A stretch of 64,000 bases of DNA. Origin: JACMLD01 sp039916305. Its GTDB lineage: Bacteria; Bacteroidota; Bacteroidia; Chitinophagales; Chitinophagaceae. Position 1 is the first letter of the stretch, and each line of letters starts with the position of its first letter. The notes beneath the pieces were generated by a model. It was not told the origin of the DNA and made no database searches. It saw only the letters and a list, made by a program, of their open reading frames with translations. The position numbers were made by a program, and so were the translations under genes. Where the stretch lies: contig JBDSLR010000020.1 in NCBI GenBank assembly GCA_039916305.1, forward strand, positions 1 to 64,000. Direction: 5' to 3'. Shown piece by piece: positions 1 to 7,868 of the stretch.

Positions 1-156
1 CCGCCTGAGGGGGTGGCATTGATATTGCCGATCGATCATTTTTGTGATATGTTCCGCACCGGCACCAATGTGCTGGGCAATGCACTGGCCACCAGCGTGG
101 TGAGTAAATGGGAAGGGGAATTGGGCGATGAGGTAAGTGTTGAAGCGATAGTATGA
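1..156 (+). CDS. dicarboxylate/amino acid:cation symporter, C-terminal fragment
   Basis: Open frame from the window edge ending in TGA at 154-156. The visible 51 residues contain PIDHFCDMFRTGTNVLGNA, which matches the last conserved transmembrane segment of the SDF/DAACS family (GltP, DctA, GltPh), where the Asp and the Asn of the D-x-x-R-T-x-x-N pattern bind substrate and sodium. The tail after this helix (SKWEGELGDE) is also typical of the family end. The protein would be a polytopic inner-membrane sodium- or proton-coupled uptake carrier for glutamate, aspartate or C4-dicarboxylates. The 5' part is outside the window, so specificity cannot be judged. Confidence 0.82.
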   Translation, partial: PPEGVALILPIDHFCDMFRTGTNVLGNALATSVVSKWEGELGDEVSVEAIV

Positions 157-219
157 TGACTGAGACGGTACAGCTGATGAATGTAAAACTGGAAATAAAA
201 TCATAAATAAAAATTGAAG

Positions 220-1203
220 ATGATACAGGTGAAAAATTATTGGCTTGGTTATACGGTATTGCTGATGGTATGTTTTATTTCAAACAGGGGAATGGCCCAA
301 TCACCTTTGCACGCGCAGGTTATTGATCAGTATGAGAATTCCATTGCAGGGGCTGAAGTAAAAGCCGTTCCTTCAGGCGCTGCTGCGGTAACAGATTCTG
401 CTGGTGCTTTTACCATTGCGGTAGCTGCCGGCGATACAGTGTACATCAGCAAGGAAGGATTTGCGGCGGCGTCTTTTTCCGGCAGCAACCGGGAAGAGCT
501 CTTTATTATTGACAAGAATTTTGGCTGGAAAGATTTGCTCAACCCACTTTTTTATATTAAGAACGGCGGCTTATGGCTGTTGCTGTTCATTGTCTTTGCA
601 GAAACAGGGTTGATGATCGGTTTCTTTTTGCCGGGCGATAGTTTGCTGTTTGTTGCGGGTATCTACAGTACACAGCTTATCAGCACTTTTCCTACGGGCA
701 GTACCGGCAGTGACCTGGTTGATTTGCTGATTTTATGGGTACTCATTTCTGCCTGCGGCATCCTGGGTAATATGGCCGGCTACTGGTTTGGTAAAAAAAG
801 CGGGCCTTTTCTTTTTACCAGGAAGGATACGGTTTTATTTAAGCGCAAACATTTATTGAAAGCAAAGGATTTTTATGAGAAGCATGGTGGCCAGGCCATC
901 GTATTTGCCCGTTTTTTACCTATCATAAGAACATTTGCACCCATTGTTGCAGGCATTGTGCAGATGGAAAGAAAGAAATTCATGCAGTATAATATTATTG
1001 GTTGCCTGGCATGGGTTTTCAGTATGCTGTTTGCCGGCCATTACCTGCAAAAGCTTTTCCTCAACAAATTTAATTTTGATCTTACCAAACACCTGGAAGC
1101 TATTGTTATAGGTATTGTTTTAATAACCACCCTGCCGGTTATTTATAAGTTATTTTTTGGTGAGCGGACCGGCAGCAGCGAACCGCCTTCTAAAAATGCA
1201 TAA
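220..1203 (+). CDS. DedA/VTT-family membrane protein with N-terminal carboxypeptidase-regulatory-like domain
   Basis: 327 residues from the ATG at 220; a TTG two codons upstream is possible but weaker. A signal-like helix (about 8-26, ending GMAQ) is followed by a small beta-sandwich of the CarboxypepD_reg type (about 29-95, AQVIDQYENSIAGAEVKAV and TDSAGAFTIAVAAGDT). A DedA/VTT domain (about 103-310) follows, with FAETGLMIGFFLPGDSLLF, GNMAGYWFGKKSG and ARFLPIIRTFAPIVAG, where the Glu, Asp and Arg residues are the conserved family signatures. DedA proteins act in undecaprenyl-phosphate or phospholipid translocation. The extra domain should sit in the periplasm. It lies 6 bp before the MFS gene and probably shares its transcript. 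Confidence 0.85.
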   Translation: MIQVKNYWLGYTVLLMVCFISNRGMAQSPLHAQVIDQYENSIAGAEVKAVPSGAAAVTDSAGAFTIAVAAGDTVYISKEGFAAASFSGSNREELFIIDKNFGWKDLLNPLFYIKNGGLWLLLFIVFAETGLMIGFFLPGDSLLFVAGIYSTQLISTFPTGSTGSDLVDLLILWVLISACGILGNMAGYWFGKKSGPFLFTRKDTVLFKRKHLLKAKDFYEKHGGQAIVFARFLPIIRTFAPIVAGIVQMERKKFMQYNIIGCLAWVFSMLFAGHYLQKLFLNKFNFDLTKHLEAIVIGIVLITTLPVIYKLFFGERTGSSEPPSKNA

Positions 1204-1209
1204 GCCTTC

Positions 1210-2445
1210 ATGGAAAAAAAACAACAGTCCGTTTTTGGTCTTGCCGTTATAGTAGCAGCATTGGGTTACTTTGTAGATATCTATGATTTGCTGCTGTTTA
1301 CCATTGTAAAAAAAACAAGCTTGCTTGGCGTAGGAGCTACTGATGCTACCATGCTGGCAGATAGTACCAAAGTGATTAACTGGCAAATGGTGGGCCTTTT
1401 ACTGGGAGGAATTGTATGGGGAGTACTGGGCGATAAAAAAGGAAGGCTTTCTGTTTTATTCGGGTCTATTATTTTGTATTCGGTGGCTAATTTTGCTACC
1501 GGTTATGTTCATACCGTTAATCAATACGCGCTTTGTCGGTTTGTAGCGGGCCTGGGGCTTGCTGGTGAACTGGGTGCAGGCATTACACTGGTAAGTGAGT
1601 TGTTACCACAAAAGAAGAGGGGCATTGGTACTTCTGTGGTGGCCGGTATTGGTTTGTTTGGAGCCGTAGCCGCTTATTTTACTTACCAGGCAACAGATGA
1701 CTGGCGGCTTTGTTACAAAATAGGTGGCTTGCTGGGCATCGTATTGCTTTTTTTAAGAATTAAGGTAGCTGAGTCCGGTATGTTTAACCAGGTAAAAGGG
1801 CAAAAAGATATTGTGAAAGGCAATTTCCTGATGTTCTTTACCAATGCAAAAAGGTTTAAAAAATATGCCCTGGCTATTTTAATTGGTTTGCCTACCTGGT
1901 ATGTGATTGGTATTCTTGTGAATCAAAGTGACCGTTTTGGTAAAGCCATGTTTGGCAGTCAGACCATTGATTCCGGACGTTCTATTATGTTTGCTTATGC
2001 GGCAATAGCAATCGGCGATATTGTAGTGGGATTCGTTTGCCAGTATTTCAAAAGCCGCAAAAAGGGACTATTGCTTTTTTATACGCTCACTATAGTCTTT
2101 CTTGTATTTTTCTTCAGCAGTTTTAATAATTCAGACTCCAGCATGTATACGTTTTGTGCCATGCTGGGTTTTAGTACTGGTTTCTGGGCCATATTTGTTA
2201 CCATGGGGGCAGAACAGTTTGGAACCAACCTGAGGGCCACTGCTGCCACTACCATTCCTAATATGGTAAGGGGTGCACTACCACTGGTTAATATGATGTT
2301 TCTTGATCTTTTTCAAAAAAACTGGGGCTGGGCTATTATCAAAAGCGGGATTGTAACGGGTGTTATTGTTATGACTGTTACCATGATTGCTTTTTATTTT
2401 ACAGAAGAAACCTATCACAAGGATCTCAATTATACAGAGGAGTAA
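1210..2445 (+). CDS. MFS transporter (sugar/metabolite porter type)
   Basis: 411 residues with about 12 hydrophobic segments. The loop between helices 2 and 3 carries GDKKGRLSVLF, the MFS signature G-D-x-x-G-R, and helix 4 carries CRFVAGLGLAGELGAG with the following SELLPQKKRG, as in the metabolite:proton symporter and sugar-porter branches. Inner-membrane secondary transporter; substrate unknown. The gene begins 6 bp after the DedA-like gene, so the two are probably cotranscribed. An 80 bp gap precedes the next gene. Confidence 0.85.
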   Translation: MEKKQQSVFGLAVIVAALGYFVDIYDLLLFTIVKKTSLLGVGATDATMLADSTKVINWQMVGLLLGGIVWGVLGDKKGRLSVLFGSIILYSVANFATGYVHTVNQYALCRFVAGLGLAGELGAGITLVSELLPQKKRGIGTSVVAGIGLFGAVAAYFTYQATDDWRLCYKIGGLLGIVLLFLRIKVAESGMFNQVKGQKDIVKGNFLMFFTNAKRFKKYALAILIGLPTWYVIGILVNQSDRFGKAMFGSQTIDSGRSIMFAYAAIAIGDIVVGFVCQYFKSRKKGLLLFYTLTIVFLVFFFSSFNNSDSSMYTFCAMLGFSTGFWAIFVTMGAEQFGTNLRATAATTIPNMVRGALPLVNMMFLDLFQKNWGWAIIKSGIVTGVIVMTVTMIAFYFTEETYHKDLNYTEE

Positions 2446-2525
2446 ATAGTCTTTGGTCCGGCGGCTGCAGTTCACAGTCTTTTATGCATCCTTTATTCGT
2501 GTAAAACAATTCGTGTAACGCTTAT

Positions 2526-3527
2526 ATGAAATTTCTCATCATCCGTTTTTCTTCTATTGGCGATATTGTACTAACCACACCTGTTGTACGCTGTCTTAAA
2601 AAGCAGGCCGTAACTGCGGAGCTGCATTACCTTACTAAAAAATCATTTGCAAAAGTTGTTGAGGCCAATCCGTATATAGACAAGGTTCATTACATGGAAG
2701 ACAACCTTGATAGGGTGATAAGCGCTTTGCAGCAGGAAGATTTTGATTACATTATAGATCTGCATAACAATCTCCGCACCGCCAAAGTAAAAAGGGCACT
2801 GCAAAAGCAGACTTTTTCATTCAATAAGCTTAACCTGGAAAAATGGCTGCTAACGGCGCTGAAGATTAATAAAATGCCGGCTGTTCATATCGTTGACCGT
2901 TACCTGCAAACGCTGGAAAGTTTTGCGGTTAAGAATGATGGCGCCGGACTTGATTATTTTATTGGGGAGGCCGACAGGGTGCCCGAAACGGATATTCCTA
3001 CTTCACACCAGGCCGGTTATATAGGCCTTGTTGTGGGGGCGGCCCATCATACAAAAAAATACCCATTGCATAAACTGGAAGCTTTTTGTGCATCTATCCG
3101 GCACCCGGTGATTATTTTAGGTGGAAAAGAGGACGCCGCTACCGGGGCTACATTAGCTGCCATCGATCCATTTAAAATATACAATGCCTGCGGGAAGTTT
3201 AACCTGAATGAATCGGCCGACCTGGTAAGAAGGGCCAAGCTGGTAGTTACCAATGATACCGGGCTGATGCATATTGCCGCAGCGTTTAAACGGCCTGTTA
3301 TCTCTATCTGGGGTAATACAGTACCCGCGTTTGGTATGTATCCCTATTATGGCGTCAATTACTTATCGCGCCAGCAGGCCCTGCCTTATGATATCATAGA
3401 AGTAAATAATCTCTCCTGCCGGCCCTGCTCAAAGATTGGGTACCACAAATGTCCCAGGGGTCATTTCAAATGTATGGAAATGATCGCCGTGGAAGAAGTA
3501 CTGCAAAAAACAGTGGCCAGGTTGTAA
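2526..3527 (+). CDS. glycosyltransferase family 9 (ADP-heptose:LPS heptosyltransferase-like)
   Basis: 333 residues. The N terminus MKFLIIRFSSIGDIVLTTPV is the classic GT9 start (Rossmann-like domain with the catalytic-site Asp), and VVTNDTGLMHIAAAFKRPVI at about 240 is the nucleotide-sugar binding motif of the C-terminal domain. The end (about 298-317) holds four cysteines in a C-x2-C-x7-C-x6-C pattern, seen in many Bacteroidota GT9 proteins and possibly metal binding. Expected role: transfer of heptose or a related sugar to the lipopolysaccharide core at the inner face of the cytoplasmic membrane. It stands alone, not in an LPS cluster. Confidence 0.88.
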   Translation: MKFLIIRFSSIGDIVLTTPVVRCLKKQAVTAELHYLTKKSFAKVVEANPYIDKVHYMEDNLDRVISALQQEDFDYIIDLHNNLRTAKVKRALQKQTFSFNKLNLEKWLLTALKINKMPAVHIVDRYLQTLESFAVKNDGAGLDYFIGEADRVPETDIPTSHQAGYIGLVVGAAHHTKKYPLHKLEAFCASIRHPVIILGGKEDAATGATLAAIDPFKIYNACGKFNLNESADLVRRAKLVVTNDTGLMHIAAAFKRPVISIWGNTVPAFGMYPYYGVNYLSRQQALPYDIIEVNNLSCRPCSKIGYHKCPRGHFKCMEMIAVEEVLQKTVARL

Positions 3528-3639
3528 GGAACGCCGTGGTAGCTGGGAACTGGCAACTAATGAGAGAGAAATTGTCGCACTGGTGCTTGCAGTCAGGGGC
3601 CAACTCCAGTCCCACTTGCTACTCACCATTCGCCGCCCA
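3528..3639 (+). other. intergenic low-complexity, repeat-like stretch
   Basis: Non-coding DNA between two convergent genes. It contains loosely repeated short words (GCTGGGAACTGGCAACTAA, CCAACTCCAGTCCCACTTGC, CTACTCACCATTCGC) resembling the degenerate AGTC/GTAGTGAGT stretches that reappear inside the ABC transporter gene near 60.15 kb. No hairpin with a T-run was found, so the terminators for the convergent genes are not evident here. Confidence 0.35.
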
Positions 3640-4206
3640 CTATTTAATATGCATCCCCGTCCAGACGCCCAGTTTATCAAACAGGTTAAACCCGCTCATA
3701 GAATCAAAGCAAAGAAAATTGCCAGTCCATTCTGCTGAAAGATTAAACTGGTTATAAGTGCCTTTGGCCGTTCTGATATAGAAAAAGTTCCAGTTGGATT
3801 CTTTGTCAAACTGTATCATAATATCCTGGCTGTATTTTGAGATATAGCCAACCAACGCATTGTTATTGTCAAATATGTATAAGCCATGCCAGCTTTCAAA
3901 CTTGGGCGACATATTGATGGAATACATGGGATTCATCTCCTGGTTTTCCAGGGGGTTGATATCCTTGTTTTTACGGGGATTGAGGCTGGTAATTTTTTCC
4001 GGGTTGATGAGACCGTTTTTATAAGGATTGATATTCCAGTTTAATTTGGGATTAATGCTGCTGTTATGGTCAGGGTGGATAACACTATTATGTTGCGGGC
4101 TCAGGTTAACATCTGTCGCAGGATTGTGCTTCTCATCAAAAAATTGTGCATCTGACTGCAGGAAGCCCAATAAAAACAAGGCAGAAATTGTAAAAATCTT
4201 TCCCAT
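3640..4206 (-). CDS. secreted protein with ten tandem 8-residue repeats, function unknown
   Basis: 188 residues. A signal peptide (1-20, cleavage near SDAQ) is followed by ten consecutive octads, residues 27-106, with no gaps. The consensus is [I/L/M]-[N/S/H]-P-x-x-N-x-x: for example INPKLNWN, INPYKNGL, LNPRKNKD, INPLENQE, MNPMYSIN. An 82-residue C-terminal domain rich in aromatic residues follows (HGLYIFDNNNALVGYISKYS onward), which reads like a small beta-sheet domain. The fixed spacing of Pro and Asn suggests a solenoid or extended stalk presenting the C-terminal domain outside the cytoplasm. I do not recognise the family. It is flanked by convergent GT9 on one side and mdh on the same strand on the other. 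Confidence 0.75.
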   Translation of the reverse strand: MGKIFTISALFLLGFLQSDAQFFDEKHNPATDVNLSPQHNSVIHPDHNSSINPKLNWNINPYKNGLINPEKITSLNPRKNKDINPLENQEMNPMYSINMSPKFESWHGLYIFDNNNALVGYISKYSQDIMIQFDKESNWNFFYIRTAKGTYNQFNLSAEWTGNFLCFDSMSGFNLFDKLGVWTGMHIK

Positions 4207-4309
4207 AATGTGGTTTAAAAAATAATAAAGCTACAGGGGGCTCATCAACAGGTTGGAAAGAATTTCATGGAATACTGTGATAATCTTGGAGTTAGCGTTA
4301 TGCTAAGAA

Positions 4310-4317
4310 CAAAAATA
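4310..4317 (-). promoter_or_regulatory. possible -7 promoter element of the octad-repeat gene
   Basis: Minus-strand TATTTTTG matches TAnnTTTG exactly, about 104 nt upstream of the start codon. No good -33 TTTG lies at the right distance, so this is tentative. Confidence 0.3.
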
Positions 4318-4466
4318 GAAATTGAATTTTGTATTAGGAAGCATAAATGCGTTTTTATTTTATCTATGCTGCCGCAATATGACGGTAAAAATACCAGGAA
4401 GGCTGCCTGGCAGGTATTATATTTTTGATTTCCAACACCCTGCGACTGGTTGCCAGGGCTGAAGAC

Positions 4467-4504
4467 AAAAATCCCGGCCTTGCCAAAGCGCAGACCGGGA
4501 TTTT
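4467..4504 (-). terminator. Rho-independent terminator of mdh
   Basis: Perfect 10-bp stem AAAATCCCGG/CCGGGATTTT with a 17-nt loop. On the minus strand the stem is followed by a T-run, 47 bp downstream of the mdh stop codon. Confidence 0.8.
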
Positions 4505-4550
4505 GTATTGGCTATTGCACCGAGGTGCAGGTCTGGGATTACCAGCCAGC

Positions 4551-5480
4551 TTATAATGTTTTCAGTACATCATTCATGCTCCGTACTGCAGCCGCACTTT
4601 TGTTGAATTCAGCCTGTTCAGCTTCGTTCAAACCAAAATCAAGTATTTTTTCCCAGCCGTTTCTGCCAATTGTTACTGGTACACCCAGGCAAATGTCTTT
4701 CTGGCCATATTCGCCATCCAGTGCCACGCAGCAGGTAAAAAGTTTCTTTTCGTCCCGCACAATGCTTTCTACCAGTGCGGCGCCGGCAGCACCGGGTGCA
4801 TACCATGCCGAAGTGCCGATAAGTTTAGTTAATGTAGCGCCACCCACCATGGTATCAGCCACAACCTGTTTTTGTTTTTCTTCGCTCAGAAATTGCGTAA
4901 CAGGCGCACTGTTCCAGGTAGCCAGGCGTATTAACGGAATCATGGTGGTATCGCCATGACCGCCTACTACTACTGCGTTTAAATCACCCGGACTACAGCC
5001 AAGGTGCTGGCTAAGCTGGTATTTAAAACGGGCGCTGTCCAAAGTGCCGCCCATACCAATAATTTTATTCTTTGGCATACCTGAAGTAGTCAGCGTCAGG
5101 TAAGTCATTGTATCCATTGGGTTGCTGATAACAATAATAATGGTATCAGGCGAATATTTGAGGATGTTTTCAGTAACGCTTTTTACAATACCGGCGTTGG
5201 TTCCAATGAGCTCTTCACGCGTCATACCGGGTTTGCGGGGCAGGCCTGAAGTAATCACTACCACATCACTGCCGGCGGTTTTGCTGTAATCGTTGGTACT
5301 GCCCACAATACGGGTATCAAAACCAAGGAGGGCGGCTGTCTGCATCATATCCTGGGCCTTGCCTTCGGCGATCCCTTCCTTGATGTCTAGCAGCACCAGT
5401 TCTTCGGCCAGTTCTTTGCGGGCGATATTATCGGCACAGGTAGCGCCAACGGCGCCGGCGCCTACAACCGTTACTTTCAT
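4551..5480 (-). CDS. mdh: malate dehydrogenase (LDH-like MDH)
   Basis: 309 residues from the ATG at 5480 (MKVTVVGAGAVGATCADNI); the frame continues open upstream, but that extension has no family match and is left out. Oxidises malate to oxaloacetate with NAD in the TCA cycle. Visible: dinucleotide loop GAGAVG, the NAD-ribose Asp in VLLDIKEG, the mobile substrate loop with SGLPRKPGMTR, ISNPMDTMTYL, the Asp-Arg pair in TLDSARF, and the catalytic His (about residue 175) in VVGGHGDTTMIPL. Length and motifs fit the tetrameric, LDH-like MDH clade of Bacteroidota and Chlorobi. It stands as a single transcription unit with its own promoter and terminator. Confidence 0.95.
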   Translation of the reverse strand: MKVTVVGAGAVGATCADNIARKELAEELVLLDIKEGIAEGKAQDMMQTAALLGFDTRIVGSTNDYSKTAGSDVVVITSGLPRKPGMTREELIGTNAGIVKSVTENILKYSPDTIIIVISNPMDTMTYLTLTTSGMPKNKIIGMGGTLDSARFKYQLSQHLGCSPGDLNAVVVGGHGDTTMIPLIRLATWNSAPVTQFLSEEKQKQVVADTMVGGATLTKLIGTSAWYAPGAAGAALVESIVRDEKKLFTCCVALDGEYGQKDICLGVPVTIGRNGWEKILDFGLNEAEQAEFNKSAAAVRSMNDVLKTL

Positions 5481-5833
5481 GTAAGATATTTTATTTGGTA
5501 AGAAATTATTTGCCGGGCAAAGGTAGGCGGGCAGGGGCAAATTTGATGGATGGATAAAAGATTTTTTGGATAGCGGCGGAAGACCTTTGCGCAGGATCGT
5601 TGCCCGCCCGGACGCATATCCATTCGGACAGGTGTCACACCCATGTGCGGTTAATCTTTGTTGATCTTCATTCTCCGGTGAAATTTTCGGATGCATTTGG
5701 AAGCCAATAAAACCTGCATTAGATTAAGAAATCAATTAGCCGGATATAATCACAGTTATAGCTGAATTCAATACATGGCCGCTCGGTGCTGGCCAGCGCT
5801 GTTCCTGTTCTATAATTTAATTATCATTGCAGC
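5481..5833. other. divergent intergenic region between mdh and the MutS-like gene
   Basis: 353 bp. Contains the mdh -7 element at 5518-5525. The minus-strand frame remains open for 72 codons ahead of the mdh start, but its composition and the absence of family similarity argue against coding. No promoter could be assigned for the plus-strand gene. Confidence 0.45.
5518..5525 (-). promoter_or_regulatory. -7 promoter element of mdh
   Basis: TACCTTTG on the minus strand, followed by C, 37 nt before the mdh ATG; exact match to the Bacteroidota consensus TAnnTTTG. The -33 region is not convincing. Confidence 0.5.
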
Positions 5834-7501
5834 ATGAAGTATCTGCCGCTGATTGCAATGGTTATAACAATTATTGTATTGTTATCTAAAAACTATTCGC
5901 GCAGCAAAAAAAACAAAAGACTGGAAGCAATACGCCAGAAATGGGGACTGCCCAATGCTGAATATTACAATTTTGATCAGATTGGAAAATATGCAACTTA
6001 CAACAGGGATGCGTATTTTCATGCGCTGTCAGCCCAGGCAAAAAACGATATTGATTTTAATGAAGTATTCAGCTTTGCAGACCGCACAAGCAGCAGGGTA
6101 GGACAGCAATATTTGTTTGATAAACTAAGCAAGCCAACTAATAATATTGCAGATCTGGAGCAATTGCATGAGCAGGTTAATTTCTTTACAGTGAGCCAGA
6201 AAGAAAGGGAAGAAAGCCAACTATTGCTTTCAGAACTGAATGGTGACAATGCTTACTACATTGCTTCTTTATTATCCGGCGAACTGCCCGAAAAACCACG
6301 CTGGTTTAAACTGGCGATAGCTGATATCGTAATAACTGTTGCAATGCTGTTGTTATCTTTCTTTTACCCAGTCCTGCTGGCCTGGCTAATGATACCACTT
6401 GCCATCAACCTCGCGCTGCATTACTGGAATAAGAACAATACCTTTTATTTCGGTGCGTCGCTGCCACAGCTCAACCGGCTTATAAATACCTGTAAGACGC
6501 TCAGCAAACATAACCTGCCGTTTAATAATGAGCAGGCCATAAAAAGTATTGGGGAATTGAAAAAATTTCAGCGGACCATGCGGATGTTGGGCTTGCGGCA
6601 AAGCAATCTTAACGGCGACGCAGAACTGATACTCTATTATATAATTGATATGATAAAGGCACTCTTCCTGGTGGAGCTGATTGTTTTTTTCAGCCTGGTA
6701 AAAGAATTGAAAAACAAACAGGCCGCCATTCATGATCTTTTTAAATATGCAGGTACTATTGATGCTGCCATTGCTGTGGCATCTTTGCGGGCGGCTGATA
6801 CAATTACCTGTCAACCTGTTTTTACGGCCAGCATAAAAGAACTGCAGGCAGTCAACATATATCACCCCCTGATTGATAATTGTGTTGCCAACGATATAAC
6901 ATTGGGGCACAAAAGTATTTTAATTACCGGGTCAAACATGTCGGGCAAAACCAGTTTCCTGCGCAGCATTGCAGTCAATGCAGTACTGGCTCAAACCATT
7001 TATACCTGTTTTGCTGAAAGCTACCATATGCCTGTGGTAAAGTTGTTTTCTTCTATAAGAATAGATGATAGTTTGCTGGAAGGGAAGAGTTATTATTTTG
7101 AGGAAGTGAATGTAATGGCTTCGTTGGTAAATGAAGTAAAACCGGAGCAGCAGAATTTGTTTATACTTGATGAGGTCTTCAAAGGAACCAATACCATTGA
7201 GCGGATTGCATCTGCAAAAGCTATTCTTACTTACCTGAACAAATACAGTAACCTGGTTTTTGTAGCCACACACGATATTGAATTGTCAGACATGCTGAAA
7301 AGCGCGTACGACCTCTATCATTTTGAAGATAAAATTGAAGATGGTCAGCTGTATTTTGATCATAAACTCAAGGGAGGGCAACTCAAAACGAAAAACGCGA
7401 TAAAAATACTGGAGCTGTCAGCCTATCCCGCCGAAATAATTGAAGAAGCAAATAGCATCAGCAGCCAGCTGGCTGCTACTGTAAACAACCGGCTTGTATA
7501 A
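5834..7501 (+). CDS. membrane-anchored MutS-like ATPase
   Basis: 555 residues. The C-terminal half is a MutS domain V-type ATPase: Walker A GSNMSGKT at 366-373, Walker B LFILDEVFKGTN, and the switch His in VATHDIELSD. A MutS-like lever/core region (about 60-300, SFADRTSSRVGQQYLFDKL) precedes it. Unlike mismatch-repair MutS it has no mismatch-recognition domain, and it has hydrophobic segments: a clear N-terminal anchor (3-20), a long double segment at about 160-198 and another at about 270-290. So it is probably an inner-membrane protein with a cytoplasmic ATPase. Related proteins are widespread in Bacteroidota as 'MutS-related' proteins; their role is not established. No partner gene adjoins it. 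Confidence 0.8.
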   Translation: MKYLPLIAMVITIIVLLSKNYSRSKKNKRLEAIRQKWGLPNAEYYNFDQIGKYATYNRDAYFHALSAQAKNDIDFNEVFSFADRTSSRVGQQYLFDKLSKPTNNIADLEQLHEQVNFFTVSQKEREESQLLLSELNGDNAYYIASLLSGELPEKPRWFKLAIADIVITVAMLLLSFFYPVLLAWLMIPLAINLALHYWNKNNTFYFGASLPQLNRLINTCKTLSKHNLPFNNEQAIKSIGELKKFQRTMRMLGLRQSNLNGDAELILYYIIDMIKALFLVELIVFFSLVKELKNKQAAIHDLFKYAGTIDAAIAVASLRAADTITCQPVFTASIKELQAVNIYHPLIDNCVANDITLGHKSILITGSNMSGKTSFLRSIAVNAVLAQTIYTCFAESYHMPVVKLFSSIRIDDSLLEGKSYYFEEVNVMASLVNEVKPEQQNLFILDEVFKGTNTIERIASAKAILTYLNKYSNLVFVATHDIELSDMLKSAYDLYHFEDKIEDGQLYFDHKLKGGQLKTKNAIKILELSAYPAEIIEEANSISSQLAATVNNRLV

Positions 7502-7526
7502 TTAGTTACTTAAAGAAGTGGCTTTC

Positions 7527-7865
7527 TTATAATATTTGTTGAGCAGCCACAGGTGCAATGCCTTTGTTATTTTGCCCTGCCCACTTTTGTTGCTCCGGTA
7601 CTTCAACCCGCTTACCGGATTTTACATTGCAGACATAGCCATATACGGGAATGTAAGCGGGTACCAGTGGATGACTTTTAATCTGCTTTACATCGTCCAC
7701 CCCGCTTTGCAACTGGTTGCTGCTGGCTAAAAACAAAATGAACTTTGCTTCATCAGATCCACCTTTTTCCGATATGTTTTTCCAGCCCTTCTCATCTATT
7801 ATGGCTTTGAGAGAATTTTGGATAATAAGTTCCTGATAATTGGTGAAGTTAATTTTATTATTTTA
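7527..7865 (-). pseudogene. beta-carbonic anhydrase remnant lacking its catalytic N-terminal half
   Basis: An uninterrupted minus-strand frame of about 112 codons begins directly after an in-frame TAA at 7863-7865 and has no ATG. Its beginning (INFTNYQELI) aligns with the segment that follows the zinc-ligand HTDCG motif in Rv1284-type beta-carbonic anhydrases. Its second half matches the family C terminus: SGVDDVKQIKSHPLVP, then IPVYGYVCNVKSGKRVEV. The part carrying the zinc ligands Cys, His and Cys is absent, and the oxidoreductase stop codon lies only 4 bp further upstream. The rest of the frame has no stops, suggesting recent loss by deletion. A weak alternative is a short expressed protein from a TTG at 7736. 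Confidence 0.55.
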
Positions 7866-7868
7866 AAG

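Larger units (their letters stand above)
4207..4550. other. intergenic region upstream of the octad-repeat gene
   Basis: 344 bp without a gene. It holds the mdh terminator (4467-4504), a weaker hairpin around ATACCAGG...CCTGG..GGTAT at 4391-4416, and on the minus strand a TATTTTTG box at 4310-4317 that fits the Bacteroidota -7 consensus for the octad-repeat gene. No small ORF with convincing features was seen. Confidence 0.5.

Noticed and set aside
5481..5696. 72-residue N-terminal extension of malate dehydrogenase
   Set aside because: Malate dehydrogenases start at the glycine loop found just after the ATG at 5480, and a promoter box lies inside the extension.
7536..7730. 64-codon plus-strand frame opposite the carbonic anhydrase remnant
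   Set aside because: The minus-strand frame carries the recognisable protein similarity; the plus-strand frame does not.
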